A stretch of 53,798 nucleotides of DNA, from assembly GCA_020636675.1 (NCBI GenBank), contig JACJXK010000020.1, positions 1-53,798 on the forward strand, written 5' to 3'. The position numbers and the translations under genes are program-made. Under the pieces are notes generated by a model. The model worked only from the letters and a program-made list of their open reading frames with translations, did not search any database and was not told the origin of the DNA. This stretch comes from Prevotellaceae bacterium. Lineage in GTDB: Bacteria; Bacteroidota; Bacteroidia; Bacteroidales; Paludibacteraceae. Positions 1 through 9,073 of the stretch are shown here, one piece after another. How positions within the stretch are numbered: position 1 is the first letter of the stretch; each line of letters starts with the position of its first letter.

Positions 1-671
1 GTATCTATATCGGGTTTTTCCGCACCCTCCTGTAATAATGCGGCAAAAACATGAGCCGCATTTTCCAAATCGCAACCAGCAATAGCTTTTATCGCCTCAT
101 TCTCTTCGTCCGAAGCGTCAATAATCTTTGGGAAGCCCACAATAATCCTACTTGGATATAGATTATCGTATAAGGCCTTGCTCTCCCGTAAAAATTCAGG
201 AGAAAACAAAAGATTGAACTTTTTATCTTTCAACCTGGCGTCCGAAGCAAACCGTTTGGCATACTTCACATAAAGCGACCTTGTGTAGCCAACCGGAATC
301 GTGCTCTTTATCACCATCACCGCATCCGGATTGACGGAAAGGACCAAATCGACTACCTCCTCCACATGACTCGTATCGAAATAATTTTTCACGGGATCAT
401 AATTGGTAGGCGCCGCAATCACAACAAAATCAGCATCGGCATAAGCACCAGCTCCATCCAAAGTAGCTTTCAGATTCAGTTGCTTTTCAGCCAAGTATTT
501 TTCTATATACTCATCCTGAATCGGGGATTTCTTATTGTTTATCAAATCCACTTTCTCCGGCACCACATCAACCGCCGTGACCTGATGGTGCTGACTCAAT
601 AACGTAGCGATGCTAAGACCCACATATCCGGTACCAGCAACCGCAACTTTTATATCTTTAAATTCTTTCAT
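1..671 (-). CDS. ugd: UDP-glucose 6-dehydrogenase, N-terminal part (cut by window edge)
   Basis: About 223 codons are visible; the C-terminus lies beyond base 1. Read from the ATG at 671, the protein opens with a Rossmann NAD-binding motif, VAVAGTGYVGLSIATLL, and continues with the family features AAPTNYD and KSTIPVGYT. A later segment, NLLFSPEFLRE, matches the sugar-binding part of UDP-glucose/GDP-mannose dehydrogenases. These enzymes oxidise a UDP-hexose to the uronic acid in the cytosol. The motif style fits the UDP-glucose branch better than the UDP-HexNAc branch seen at 2337-3614, but the substrate is inferred. It lies 15 bases downstream of the AlbA_2-type gene and closes the visible part of the polysaccharide locus. 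Confidence 0.9.
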   Translation of the reverse strand, partial: MKEFKDIKVAVAGTGYVGLSIATLLSQHHQVTAVDVVPEKVDLINNKKSPIQDEYIEKYLAEKQLNLKATLDGAGAYADADFVVIAAPTNYDPVKNYFDTSHVEEVVDLVLSVNPDAVMVIKSTIPVGYTRSLYVKYAKRFASDARLKDKKFNLLFSPEFLRESKALYDNLYPSRIIVGFPKIIDASDEENEAIKAIAGCDLENAAHVFAALLQEGAEKPDID

Positions 672-686
672 AACCCAATATTATGC

Positions 687-2072
687 TTAGAAGTCATTAT
701 TTTCTTTTTCATTCACTTTCCAACACCCGCCTTTATTGGAGCCAATGCGGGTTAAAAGACCTTTCGATTTAAGAGCTGCAATATTTGACTCAATTTTGCG
801 CTGTGAAATTCCGACCTTAAGAGCTAGATCGGCAGCAGAGTACGAGTTGTTTTCAATCAAAAAATCCATGATCTTCCTTTGATTGACAGAGACCTTTTCT
901 CCGACCTTTTCTCCGACCTTTTCTCCGACCTTTTCTCCGACCTTTTCTCCGACCTTTGTAATATTTAATTCATCTTTTTTATACAGAGTAACAAGCATTC
1001 CACCTTGAAAAGCCACAAAAATAGGTTCTGGCAATTCTTCCGTTTTGCATGCTTCAACAATTTTCCCGATACCGCTACCCCAAGAATCAATCAAGATAGC
1101 CTTAAAACAGACATCTGCAATTAATGGGTTACGAGGAAATGACGAATGAAATTGTTTCAAATCCGTTTCCAACAGTTGTTCGGGCAAAGTACCAATGTTC
1201 CATAGTGTAATTTTTTCATCATAAACCCGCATTTGAATCATTGGTCCCATATAATTTCTATGGACTAAAGCATTGAGCAACATTTCACGCAATGCTTCTC
1301 TCGGATAATTTCCTTTCTTTTGTACACGAAGTAACCCTTCTATCTCAACTTCTCGAATAATAAACTTATACTCAAGTATCTGCAACCCATCACTAAGGAT
1401 TTTAAACAGATTTCCTTCGATTACCTCTTGATATAGAAATTCACTATCGGTTTTAAACCGGCCAATCTTCAATTGTATATTAGGATAGAAACGATTAGGA
1501 TCTTTACCAAACAGGACAATTGCAGCCCGTTTGAGTTTTCCATCTTCCGTCAACCTCAGTTTATCTAAAATTTGTTCGTCAGATAAACCTTGCGTATCAG
1601 GCAAACGGTCTCCCTTGGCCGCCATTTGTAGGAAAGCATGAACGCTATCGAAATCAATATCATTAATAGTAGCGCGTTCCTCCACTATCTCATCCCATGT
1701 TTTCCCTGCTCTCTTCAACAAGAATTCATTCAATGATGAGCCTGTCAATTCACACTTTATACTTCCGCTTCGATAATAGTAGCGACCTCGCAAAGAAATT
1801 GGGACATTGTATGGTACAACTATTATTTCAATATATGATAGTTTATTGCATTCCAATATATTGACATCGCAAACAATTCCCAAATGCTCACGTATCTTAT
1901 TAGGAATATCTTCCGACAGTTTTTTTGCTTCATCAATTCCAATAACAACACCCGCATCATTAATGCCAACAAAAATTTTACCTCCCTGAGCATTTGCAAA
2001 ACCACAAATCCATTTCAAGTATTCATCATGCCACGATTCTTTATATTCAATATTTTGGTTTTCCAACGGCAT
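687..2072 (-). CDS. AlbA_2/Schlafen-type ATP-binding putative transcriptional regulator
   Basis: 461 residues. The N-terminal about 110 residues match the AlbA_2 (older name AAA_4, Schlafen-like) domain: an early IEYKESW segment, then GFANAQGGKIFVGINDAG and a RYYYRSGS segment. A helicase/ATPase-like middle follows (YPREALREMLLNALVHRNY, then a GSGIGKI segment). After it comes a run of five GEKV repeats and a winged-helix end (RKIMDFLIENNSYSAADLA). Proteins of this build are widespread in Bacteroidota and are annotated as putative DNA-binding regulators; what they control is generally unknown. It sits between two nucleotide-sugar dehydrogenases but its function has no evident tie to sugar synthesis, so it may be an insertion in the locus. 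Confidence 0.8.
   Translation of the reverse strand: MPLENQNIEYKESWHDEYLKWICGFANAQGGKIFVGINDAGVVIGIDEAKKLSEDIPNKIREHLGIVCDVNILECNKLSYIEIIVVPYNVPISLRGRYYYRSGSIKCELTGSSLNEFLLKRAGKTWDEIVEERATINDIDFDSVHAFLQMAAKGDRLPDTQGLSDEQILDKLRLTEDGKLKRAAIVLFGKDPNRFYPNIQLKIGRFKTDSEFLYQEVIEGNLFKILSDGLQILEYKFIIREVEIEGLLRVQKKGNYPREALREMLLNALVHRNYMGPMIQMRVYDEKITLWNIGTLPEQLLETDLKQFHSSFPRNPLIADVCFKAILIDSWGSGIGKIVEACKTEELPEPIFVAFQGGMLVTLYKKDELNITKVGEKVGEKVGEKVGEKVGEKVSVNQRKIMDFLIENNSYSAADLALKVGISQRKIESNIAALKSKGLLTRIGSNKGGCWKVNEKENNDF
891..957. repeat. 12-bp tandem repeat coding for GEKV units
   Basis: Five full copies and one 7-base partial copy of the 12-base unit gaccttttctcc (plus strand) lie head to tail inside the AlbA_2-type gene. 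On the coding strand each unit gives Gly-Glu-Lys-Val. Because the unit is a multiple of three, gain or loss of copies changes the linker length between the ATPase-like part and the winged helix without shifting the frame. Confidence 0.95.
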
Positions 2073-2207
2073 AACTATCTCAAATTATCAGGCAAGATTT
2101 TTATATCATAAAAGTTAGTTGTTTCATCGGAGCGGCCTTTGTCAAAAGGATTGTCAACTATAAACAAATCCCTTAATTTTCTCTACATATACATCTTAGT
2201 ATTCGTT

Positions 2208-2215
2208 CAAAAGTA
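2208..2215 (-). promoter_or_regulatory. candidate -7 element (TACTTTTG) for the AlbA_2-type gene
   Basis: On the minus strand this reads TACTTTTG, a match to the Bacteroides TAnnTTTG box, about 135 bases before the start at 2072. A TTTG lies 17 bases upstream, shorter than the usual 19-21. A small hairpin (2263-2285, 8-bp arms) is just upstream. Without mapped transcripts this is only a candidate. Confidence 0.35.
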
Positions 2216-2336
2216 GCTTGTGATGATTTTGACAAAAAAGATGGATTTGATGGATGGTTTAGAATACATCCACACAAGATGTATTGAACCTTTATCAAAT
2301 CATGATTATTCCTACTTTTTTTGAATCCACTCAGAA

Positions 2337-3614
2337 TCACAACCGGCCATCCACATCACTCCGATTCAAAACCCCTTTCACATCATAAACCACACCACAA
2401 GGTTTCAGTAATGAGCGGACAGACATCGAAGAAAACTCTTTATGGGAAACGGCCAACACAACTGCATCATAATGCCCTTTTATTAAAACAGACTGATTAC
2501 AATCCACAACAACCTCATACTCCCGTTTTGCGACAGCAGCATCTACCCAAGGGTCATAGATGGTAATATTATCGGTATATTCCTTGAATGTGTGGTAAAT
2601 ATCCACCACCTTCGTATTCCGAATGTCAGGACAGTTCTCCTTAAACGTAAAGCCTAGGATCAGAACTGAAGCATTCTTCACTACCACACCCTTCTTGTTC
2701 ATGCATTTGATGACCTGATTGGCCACATAATCGCCCATTCCATCGTTCAGACGACGGGCAGAAGACATCACACGTGGCAGGACACCATAGACTTGAGCTT
2801 TCTGTATCAGATAGTAAGGGTCCACACTGATGCAATGGCCTCCCACCAATCCGGGTTTCATTTTGATGAAATTCCATTTGGAAGAAGCAGCCTCAATCAC
2901 ATCGTTGGTATCAATTCCCATCGCATTGAAGATTTTGGCCAGTTCGTTCATGAAAGCGATATTCACGTCACGCTGCGAATTCTCAATGATTTTAGAGGCC
3001 TCCGCAACCCGAATGGAAGAAGCCTTATGAGTCCCATTAACAAGGACAGATCCATATAATCGATCCACGAAATCGGCCACCTCCGGAGTTGAGCCGGAAG
3101 TCACCTTTTTTATCTTCTCTACCGTATGTTCCTTATCTCCCGGATTAATGCGCTCCGGAGAATAACCGGCAAAAAAATCTTTATTGAAACGTAGTCCGGA
3201 AACCCTTTCCACTATAGGGAGGCACTCCTCCTCCGTCACACCCGGATAAACCGTCGATTCATAAACGACCACATCACCACGTGAAATCACTTGACCCACC
3301 GTCGTGCTAGCATCCACTAACGGCGTCAAATCCGGACGGTTATTAACATCTACAGGAGTAGGAACCGCCACGATATAGACATTACATGATTTTATCTCAG
3401 ACAAGTCTGTCGTACAACGAAACCCCTCATGAAAAGCCTCTTGTAACAAAGCATCAGAAACTTCCATGGTAGCATCATGACCGGCCATCAGGGCATCCAC
3501 ACGAAACTGGTTACGGTCGAACCCCACCGTTTCATATTTTGTAGAGAAAAGCCTGGCTAGTGGCAACCCCACGTAGCCCAACCCTATCACTGCTATTTTT
3601 ATATTGTCTATCAT
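2337..3614 (-). CDS. nucleotide-sugar dehydrogenase (UDP-N-acetylhexosamine 6-dehydrogenase type)
   Basis: 425 residues from the ATG at 3614. That start is chosen because the NAD-binding motif (IKIAVIGLGYVGLPLARLF) begins right after it and the longer frame adds only an untypical N-terminus. The order of motifs is that of the UDP-glucose/GDP-mannose dehydrogenase family: NAD domain, VPTPVD, STVYPGVTEE, the FAGYSPERINPGD segment, a GHCISVDPYYL segment with the catalytic Cys, and a C-terminal sugar-binding domain (LGFTFKENCPDIRNTK). The GHCISVDPYYL/SPERINPGD pattern is typical of the WbpA/WbpO/TviB branch, which makes UDP-N-acetylhexosaminuronic acids for capsules and O-antigens. The exact sugar cannot be told from sequence. 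Confidence 0.9.
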   Translation of the reverse strand: MIDNIKIAVIGLGYVGLPLARLFSTKYETVGFDRNQFRVDALMAGHDATMEVSDALLQEAFHEGFRCTTDLSEIKSCNVYIVAVPTPVDVNNRPDLTPLVDASTTVGQVISRGDVVVYESTVYPGVTEEECLPIVERVSGLRFNKDFFAGYSPERINPGDKEHTVEKIKKVTSGSTPEVADFVDRLYGSVLVNGTHKASSIRVAEASKIIENSQRDVNIAFMNELAKIFNAMGIDTNDVIEAASSKWNFIKMKPGLVGGHCISVDPYYLIQKAQVYGVLPRVMSSARRLNDGMGDYVANQVIKCMNKKGVVVKNASVLILGFTFKENCPDIRNTKVVDIYHTFKEYTDNITIYDPWVDAAVAKREYEVVVDCNQSVLIKGHYDAVVLAVSHKEFSSMSVRSLLKPCGVVYDVKGVLNRSDVDGRL

Positions 3615-3694
3615 CAACACAAAAAAACGTTTAATCAAACACGCATCTTCTATCCCCATCAAGAGGGGAAAGAGAAGCATCGTCATCAATGATA

Positions 3695-3973
3695 TTATTC
3701 TTTTTTCTTATCGACTTTCTTTCTCGAATAGGATTTTCGCTTCGGCTTAGACGCCAACAGCTCCTTTTCCTCCTTCTTTTTCGAGATAAAATCATTGACA
3801 CGTTGAGCCAAACGATCATAAGACAAATTCTCCATTTGCACCCGATTCTCCGTAATCATATCAAAAACACCAAACTCCCTAAACTCTGACAACGCATCGG
3901 ATCCGAACAAGTGGTACTGCCTTTTATACGACTCCATCGCCGTCATCCATAATATAAGAAGCTTTTTTTCCAT
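3695..3973 (-). CDS. small unknown protein, second of a coupled pair
   Basis: 92 residues from the ATG at 3973. A TTG five codons upstream would bring the start up against the stop of the preceding gene (3985-4254). The protein looks helical, with an N-terminal LLILWMTAMESYKRQYHLFGSDA segment in pieces and a very basic C-terminus (clusters of Lys and Ser, ending KKVDKKKE). I do not recognise it with certainty; the layout is faintly like the DUF3791 family of small Bacteroidota proteins. With ATG the gap to the upstream gene is 11 bases, so the two are almost surely co-translated. Confidence 0.6.
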   Translation of the reverse strand: MEKKLLILWMTAMESYKRQYHLFGSDALSEFREFGVFDMITENRVQMENLSYDRLAQRVNDFISKKKEEKELLASKPKRKSYSRKKVDKKKE

Positions 3974-3984
3974 AGACTCTCGAA

Positions 3985-4254
3985 TCAAATCAACGACAAA
4001 TCCAAAGGCTCCAAATGTCCAGTCTCCATTTCAGAATAAAGGGAGGAGAGCAACCGAGCTGGAGCACACCACCAAAATCTAGACTCCTCATATTGCAGGG
4101 CCCAATATATCCTGGACCTATACAACTTATCTACCGCTTCATCAAACGACATACCATCCCGCTCCATCATAATCCAAAGCATATCTACTATCTTTTGGGT
4201 ATAGATTCGATTATAGTCTAAAGCAGACTCCGGAAAACCATTTGACAGCTTCAT
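3985..4254 (-). CDS. small unknown protein, first of a coupled pair
   Basis: 89 residues, starting 7 bases after the stop of rmlB and ending 11 bases before the ATG of the next small gene. It carries a predicted helix (YTQKIVDMLWIMMERDG), then MSFDEAVDKLYRS, and an aromatic-rich stretch (YWALQYEESRFWW). No signal peptide or membrane segment. I do not recognise the family. Small adjacent gene pairs like this in Bacteroidota are sometimes toxin-antitoxin pairs, but nothing here proves that. It lies inside the polysaccharide operon and would be transcribed with it. Confidence 0.6.
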   Translation of the reverse strand: MKLSNGFPESALDYNRIYTQKIVDMLWIMMERDGMSFDEAVDKLYRSRIYWALQYEESRFWWCAPARLLSSLYSEMETGHLEPLDLSLI

Positions 4255-4261
4255 ATATTCC

Positions 4262-5320
4262 TTATTTATACATCATTTCGTAGTATTTCTCATACTCTCC
4301 GGAAGTAATGTTGTCCATCCATTCCTGATTTTCGAGATACCACTTCACTGTTTTCTCTATTCCCTCTTCAAACTGCAAGCTAGGCTCCCAACCCAACTCC
4401 TTCTTCAACTTGGAAGAGTCTATCGCATAACGCAAATCGTGCCCTGCACGATCCTTCACATACGTAATCAGATGATTGCTGGCACCCTCCGGATTGCCCA
4501 ACAACTTATCTACCGTCTTTATGATGACCTTGATCAAATCAATATTTTTCCATTCATTGAAGCCACCAATATTATAAGTGTCAGCGATATTACCTTTATG
4601 GAAAATGACATCAATGGCACGAGCGTGATCCACCACATAAAGCCAATCACGCACATTCTCCCCCTTTCCATATACAGGAAGAGGTTTGCCATGTCGTATA
4701 TTATTGATGAAAAGAGGTATCAATTTTTCAGGGAACTGATATGGACCATAATTATTGGAACAATTGGTCACGATGGTAGGCATTCCATACGTATCATGAA
4801 AAGCACGCACGAAATGATCGCTACTTGCCTTACTAGCCGAATATGGAGAATGAGGATTGTACTTTGTGGATTCTACAAAGAATGTGCCATCAAACTTTAA
4901 CGCACCATACACCTCGTCGGTTGAGATGTGATAAAAACGTTTGCCTTCATAGTCGCCTTCCCAACTCAGCTTAGCAGCCTGAAGTAAAGAAAGAGTACCC
5001 ATCACATTGGTCTGGGCAAACGTAAAAGGATCGCGGATACTTCTATCCACATGGCTTTCTGCCGCCAAATGGATAACTCCATCAATCTGATAAGTTTTGA
5101 ACAGTTCCATCATCTTATCGAAATCGCAGATGTCTGCCTTCACAAAAGTATAGTTCGGCTTATCCTCTACATCCTTCAAGTTGGCCAAATTCCCAGCATA
5201 CGTAAGTTTATCCAAATTGATGATATGATATTCCGGATATTTATTGACGAATAACCGAACAACATGGGAGCCGATAAATCCTGCTCCACCCGTAATCATT
5301 ATATTTCTTTTGAACTGCAT
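4262..5320 (-). CDS. rfbB: dTDP-glucose 4,6-dehydratase
   Basis: 352 residues. The ATG at 5320 is preferred to an upstream one at 5356, because the short-chain dehydrogenase motif ITGGAGFIGSHVVRLF then falls near the N-terminus. The enzyme converts dTDP-glucose to dTDP-4-keto-6-deoxyglucose, an early step to dTDP-rhamnose and other deoxysugars. Visible marks are the GxxGxxG motif, the SHVDRSIRDP segment, the catalytic STDEVYG followed by YSASKASSDHFVRA (Tyr-x3-Lys), and NNYGPYQFPEKLIPLFI. No rmlA, rmlC or rmlD is in view; they may lie beyond the window. Its place in the operon says the 6-deoxysugar goes into the polysaccharide. Confidence 0.95.
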   Translation of the reverse strand: MQFKRNIMITGGAGFIGSHVVRLFVNKYPEYHIINLDKLTYAGNLANLKDVEDKPNYTFVKADICDFDKMMELFKTYQIDGVIHLAAESHVDRSIRDPFTFAQTNVMGTLSLLQAAKLSWEGDYEGKRFYHISTDEVYGALKFDGTFFVESTKYNPHSPYSASKASSDHFVRAFHDTYGMPTIVTNCSNNYGPYQFPEKLIPLFINNIRHGKPLPVYGKGENVRDWLYVVDHARAIDVIFHKGNIADTYNIGGFNEWKNIDLIKVIIKTVDKLLGNPEGASNHLITYVKDRAGHDLRYAIDSSKLKKELGWEPSLQFEEGIEKTVKWYLENQEWMDNITSGEYEKYYEMMYK

Positions 5321-5686
5321 ATTTATTTTCTTATAAAATTCGATAACACATAACAAAACTCAAAATCGAGTCACAAATATATACATTCTAAAATGAAAAC
5401 GTATGATTTTCATCCATGCAAGCACACTTTCGGGTGCGCTTCGCGGTTGATAGTAACATTACCATCATTCCGCACTAAAAATTCTAAAACAAATCACAAA
5501 TTCACAATTCAGGAATCCTACCGAAAGATGAGAACACTTCGATTATTCCAGAAAAAAGTATTATTCAGTTTTCAAGCTGTGTCGCCAACAAATGGCACTA
5601 GTTTTTTCATTTCCACACAGCAGTGCAATTTTCACAATATAACCCAAAGCACACGAACATCCCCCAACCGGGAATTTTGAACCCGA
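5321..5686. other. intergenic stretch between wzc and rmlB
   Basis: 366 bases with no convincing gene. It is A/T-rich with scattered short frames that lack homology I can recognise. A weak hairpin sits around 5421-5450 (gcaca...tgcgc). No Bacteroides-type promoter box pair was found. Whether rmlB is transcribed through from wzc or from its own start is open. Confidence 0.5.
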
Positions 5687-8110
5687 CTATTTCGCGTTCT
5701 TTTCGGCATGGCCTCCGTAACCATAGCCGTAACCATAGCCATACTTGCCATATTTACCATATTTACCATAACCATAACCGTAGCCATAGCCATAAGAAGC
5801 ATAACCATAACGTTTGCTTTCTCTATCCACCGCATTCACCAAAAGTGTCACATTAGGAAGTTTACCCTCCTCAGACAGTTGGTTAACCATTTCCAAGAAA
5901 CGCTTGTTCGTATAATCCGCACGGCACACATAAATGGTAACATCTGCCACCCTACTCAACACCAAACTATCCGTCACCAGTCCAACAGGAGCAGAGTCTA
6001 TAAGGATAAAATCGTATGCCGCCCTAAGTTGTTCCATTCCCGACTCCAACAACTCTTTCGACAAGAGTTCCGACGGATTAGGAGGAATAGCTCCGGAGAA
6101 AATGACATCCAAGTTTGGATATTCGGGAAGATGTTGAATCACTTTAAACACATCCTTTTCCGCACCAGACAAATAGGTTGACAGGCCCACATCCCCAGTC
6201 TTTTTTATGATCTCAAACAGACGGGGGTTTCTAAGGTCACCGCCTATAATCAACGTCTTTTTTCCCAACATGGAGAAGTTGATTGCCAAATTAGCCGATA
6301 TAAATGTTTTTCCTTCCCCTAAGATAGAAGAGGTAACAAGCATCACCTTCTTCTTCTCGTCCAAAGAGAACCTAATATTCGTTCTAAGCAAACGGAAGAC
6401 TTCCGCCATACGTTGTTCAGAAACTTCATCTTTTGCTTTCGAAAGGATAGGCACCTCTGCCACAACAGGTAAAGATGACAACTTCTGCCGTTCTATCTCA
6501 CCCTTCGAAGAGAAGGTCACATTAAACATATCCTTCAAGAACAGTATACCCACTGGAATACCGACAGACAACACGAAAGCCACCAAATAAATCATATTCC
6601 CTTTCGGAGAGACAGGCTCTGATTCCGCCAGAGATTCATCTATCGTTTTCGCTTTATTAGTTGTAGCAGCCATAGCCAATGCGTTTTCCTCTCTTTTCTG
6701 CAACAACATCAAGAAAAGGGAAGATTGTATTTGACGCTGACGGTCTATCTCCACATATTTACGTTCCTGCGTAGGCACATTACCCACCTGCGATTTAAAC
6801 TTATCCGTCTGTTTGTCCAGATTATTCTGCATAATAACCAAGCTCTCCTCTACATTTGCAATTAAAGCCTTCACATTCTCATGCAGAGCAGACAACATCG
6901 CATTTTGATTGACAATTATAGGATTATTATCAGAAGTTGTCCGCAATAATCGGTTTCTATCCAGCAACAACTCATTATATTTGTTGATTTGAGACAACAA
7001 CCCTGCATCAGAAAGACCTATATTTGCAGGAAGAACTTTTTCCTTATTCGGTGCTTTATAGATATATTCCTTCAAGAATCGAATCAAGTTGAGTTGCGTC
7101 TCGTTTTCCACACGTTTACGTTCATATTCAGAGCCCTCCTTCATAAAAAGAGTTGCATTGGAAGAAATATCCGTAAGTCCTTCCCTCTTTTTGTAACTCT
7201 CAATTTCACGTTCTGAAGTACCCAACTCCTTTCCTATAATCTTAATCCTCTCGTCAATGAAGATAGCAGTGTTCAACGCCACTTTATTTTTATCTTCCAC
7301 TGCGCTCAAGTTATACATTTCCACTAGTTTATCCAAAAAGTCGGCTCCTCGTTTGGCATTGGTTCCGGTGAAATCAAGTTTCACCACGGCAGATGTTTTA
7401 CTGGCAGGAGCCACCGTCAATGCTGCCAGATAATTTTTAGCCACACTTATCGGCTTGGATATGGTAATAATCAGTTCGGGGGCTTCGGATAAAAAATGGC
7501 CTTCCCTTTGAGAAAGGACGAGGACACCATGATCCGTATTCAGAATAATAGGAAACGAGGTGTACTTTTCCGAAGAGATTTCCTCTCCCTTAAACAAGAG
7601 AGTAACCTTCATATCCAAAGAATCCTCCACATTCAGATGCAAGACAAAAGGAGAAGCCAACTCATCCGCTCTAAATTGGGTTTGGTCCACATAGACAGGA
7701 GACCGATCATACAAATCCCTTTTTGACAAGAATCCATTTGCCACATACAAGACATTCGCATTGATGGCCTTTACGACATCACGAATCAACGATTTAGAGC
7801 GAAGTACCTCCACCTCATTTTCCGTCGTATTCTTTCCCATCAAATCGACGCCATCCAACAAAGTCAATTCAGAAGCCACGGCACCACCCTTCTGTTCGTC
7901 TCTAATCATAATAGAAGAAGAGACCTTGTATACAGGCATCGTTGCCTTCAGATACAAGAAAGCAAGAGACATACATACCACCATAGATATAACGAACCAC
8001 TTCCAATAGGCCAAATACCTAAGAAGCAATTCCCTTATGTTTACATCTTCTTCTATGTTTGTCTTATTTGTTGTCGTTGTAGCATTCATATTACCAGACT
8101 TACCTTCCAT
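5687..8110 (-). CDS. Wzc-type polysaccharide co-polymerase with BY-kinase domain
   Basis: 807 residues. An N-terminal Wzz domain has a membrane segment near residues 35-55 (WFVISMVVCMSLAFLYL), a long coiled periplasmic part follows, and a second membrane segment lies near 510-530 (MIYLVAFVLSVGIPVGILFL). The cytoplasmic C-terminus is a bacterial tyrosine kinase. Walker A SSILGEGKTFIS is near residue 597, the A' motif reads IIGGDLRNPR, and Walker B is FILIDSAPVG. The tail holds 14 tyrosines alternating with glycine and lysine. Such proteins regulate chain length and export of capsule or exopolysaccharide; the Tyr cluster is cyclically phosphorylated in relatives. It follows the wza-like gene by 42 bases. 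A second ATG at 8089 is a possible start. Confidence 0.93.
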   Translation of the reverse strand: MEGKSGNMNATTTTNKTNIEEDVNIRELLLRYLAYWKWFVISMVVCMSLAFLYLKATMPVYKVSSSIMIRDEQKGGAVASELTLLDGVDLMGKNTTENEVEVLRSKSLIRDVVKAINANVLYVANGFLSKRDLYDRSPVYVDQTQFRADELASPFVLHLNVEDSLDMKVTLLFKGEEISSEKYTSFPIILNTDHGVLVLSQREGHFLSEAPELIITISKPISVAKNYLAALTVAPASKTSAVVKLDFTGTNAKRGADFLDKLVEMYNLSAVEDKNKVALNTAIFIDERIKIIGKELGTSEREIESYKKREGLTDISSNATLFMKEGSEYERKRVENETQLNLIRFLKEYIYKAPNKEKVLPANIGLSDAGLLSQINKYNELLLDRNRLLRTTSDNNPIIVNQNAMLSALHENVKALIANVEESLVIMQNNLDKQTDKFKSQVGNVPTQERKYVEIDRQRQIQSSLFLMLLQKREENALAMAATTNKAKTIDESLAESEPVSPKGNMIYLVAFVLSVGIPVGILFLKDMFNVTFSSKGEIERQKLSSLPVVAEVPILSKAKDEVSEQRMAEVFRLLRTNIRFSLDEKKKVMLVTSSILGEGKTFISANLAINFSMLGKKTLIIGGDLRNPRLFEIIKKTGDVGLSTYLSGAEKDVFKVIQHLPEYPNLDVIFSGAIPPNPSELLSKELLESGMEQLRAAYDFILIDSAPVGLVTDSLVLSRVADVTIYVCRADYTNKRFLEMVNQLSEEGKLPNVTLLVNAVDRESKRYGYASYGYGYGYGYGKYGKYGKYGYGYGYGYGGHAEKNAK
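5715..5812. repeat. low-complexity coding repeat for the Tyr/Gly tail of the kinase
   Basis: About 100 bases of near-repeats of 6-base and 9-base units (ccatag/ccgtaa; ttaccatat). They encode the alternating Tyr-Gly and Gly-Lys-Tyr run at the C-terminus of the Wzc-type kinase. The short units are multiples of three, so slippage would alter the number of phospho-acceptor tyrosines without breaking the frame. Confidence 0.85.
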
Positions 8111-8152
8111 ACCTAATGAACTTCAAAAAATTATTGAAAAAAAACAGCATTA

Positions 8153-8947
8153 TCATTTTGTGATTGTCACCACCAGACTAGCCAGGGACACTAAAATAGA
8201 GGTTGCAGAGATCCACAATGCCGTCACATTACTATAACTACTACTCCGAGCCTTTGCCTTATTAGGTTCCACATAAATCACATCGTTCTGTTGTAGATAA
8301 AAATAAGGAGAAGAGACCAAACTTTTATCATTGAGGTTCAGCACCACCACCAATTTACTTCCATCCGCATTTTCACGAACCAACTTCACATTCTCCCTTT
8401 TTCCGTAAATGGTCATGTCACCAGCCATTGCCAAAGCCTCATAAATATTTATCTTCTCATTGGCAACAGTAAATGTACTAGGCTTTGCGACCTCACCTAA
8501 AACAGTGATTTTATAATTGACCATTCTGACATTCACCAAAGGATCTTCTTTCAGATAAACCTTCAACTTCTCCTTCAGCATATTCTCCACCTCTTTCTTG
8601 GTCATGCCGCCTACCTCTATTCGTCCCAAAACAGGAAAATCTATCAGTCCGTCATTGTCGACCAAATAAGTTTGAAGCGTAGGTGTCGAGGTGATGGACA
8701 TATCCGTTCCATTAATAGCTCTGGGCGTCACCAAGTTAAACGGGAGAGAAACCTCCTTGTCAAACGTACTGACAGTTATTGTCAATAAATCCTTTGGCTT
8801 TATATGCGCATCATACAATTCCTTTGGGAAAGTATCTTTGAAAGACTCTGCATCCTGCAGATATGCAATCTTTTTAGATGATCCGCACGAAGACAACAAT
8901 GCTATAAATAGAATAATCAAAAAATTAAACGACCTTACCTTCTTCAT
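8153..8947 (-). CDS. Wza-type polysaccharide export lipoprotein
   Basis: 264 residues. A signal peptide (FNFLIILFIALL) ends in the lipobox LSSC with Cys21 as the lipidated residue, so the protein should sit in the outer membrane. A polysaccharide export domain follows (KPKDLLTITVSTFDKEVSLPF in pieces, then DNDGLIDFPVLGRIEVGGMT). After it comes an SLBB domain (TVLGEVAKPSTFTVANEKIN, then the AGDMTIYGKRENV segment). The C-terminus ends in a hydrophobic helix (ALWISATSILVSLASLVVTI), as in Wza, where this helix crosses the outer membrane. It is the first gene of the operon and pairs with the Wzc-type protein as the export channel. Confidence 0.93.
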   Translation of the reverse strand: MKKVRSFNFLIILFIALLSSCGSSKKIAYLQDAESFKDTFPKELYDAHIKPKDLLTITVSTFDKEVSLPFNLVTPRAINGTDMSITSTPTLQTYLVDNDGLIDFPVLGRIEVGGMTKKEVENMLKEKLKVYLKEDPLVNVRMVNYKITVLGEVAKPSTFTVANEKINIYEALAMAGDMTIYGKRENVKLVRENADGSKLVVVLNLNDKSLVSSPYFYLQQNDVIYVEPNKAKARSSSYSNVTALWISATSILVSLASLVVTITK

Positions 8948-9064
8948 AAAAACAGACTAACAAAATTAACAAAAACGATCTACTAAAGAAGATCCTCATG
9001 TCATCCTTAAAAAAAGAAATCAAACTTCTAGGATACAACATTCACGATTTCTCTAACACGGCTG

Positions 9065-9072
9065 CAAAGGTA
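9065..9072 (-). promoter_or_regulatory. candidate -7 element (TACCTTTG) of the polysaccharide operon
   Basis: Minus-strand TACCTTTG fits the Bacteroides TAnnTTTG box and lies about 120 bases before the wza-like start. The expected -33 region falls inside the terminator stem at 9074-9111 and shows no TTTG. The operon promoter therefore abuts the terminator of the preceding unit. Confidence 0.4.
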
Positions 9073-9073
9073 C

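Noticed and set aside
891..957. CRISPR-like array
   Set aside because: The repeats are contiguous 12-base units without spacers and encode GEKV in a real gene.
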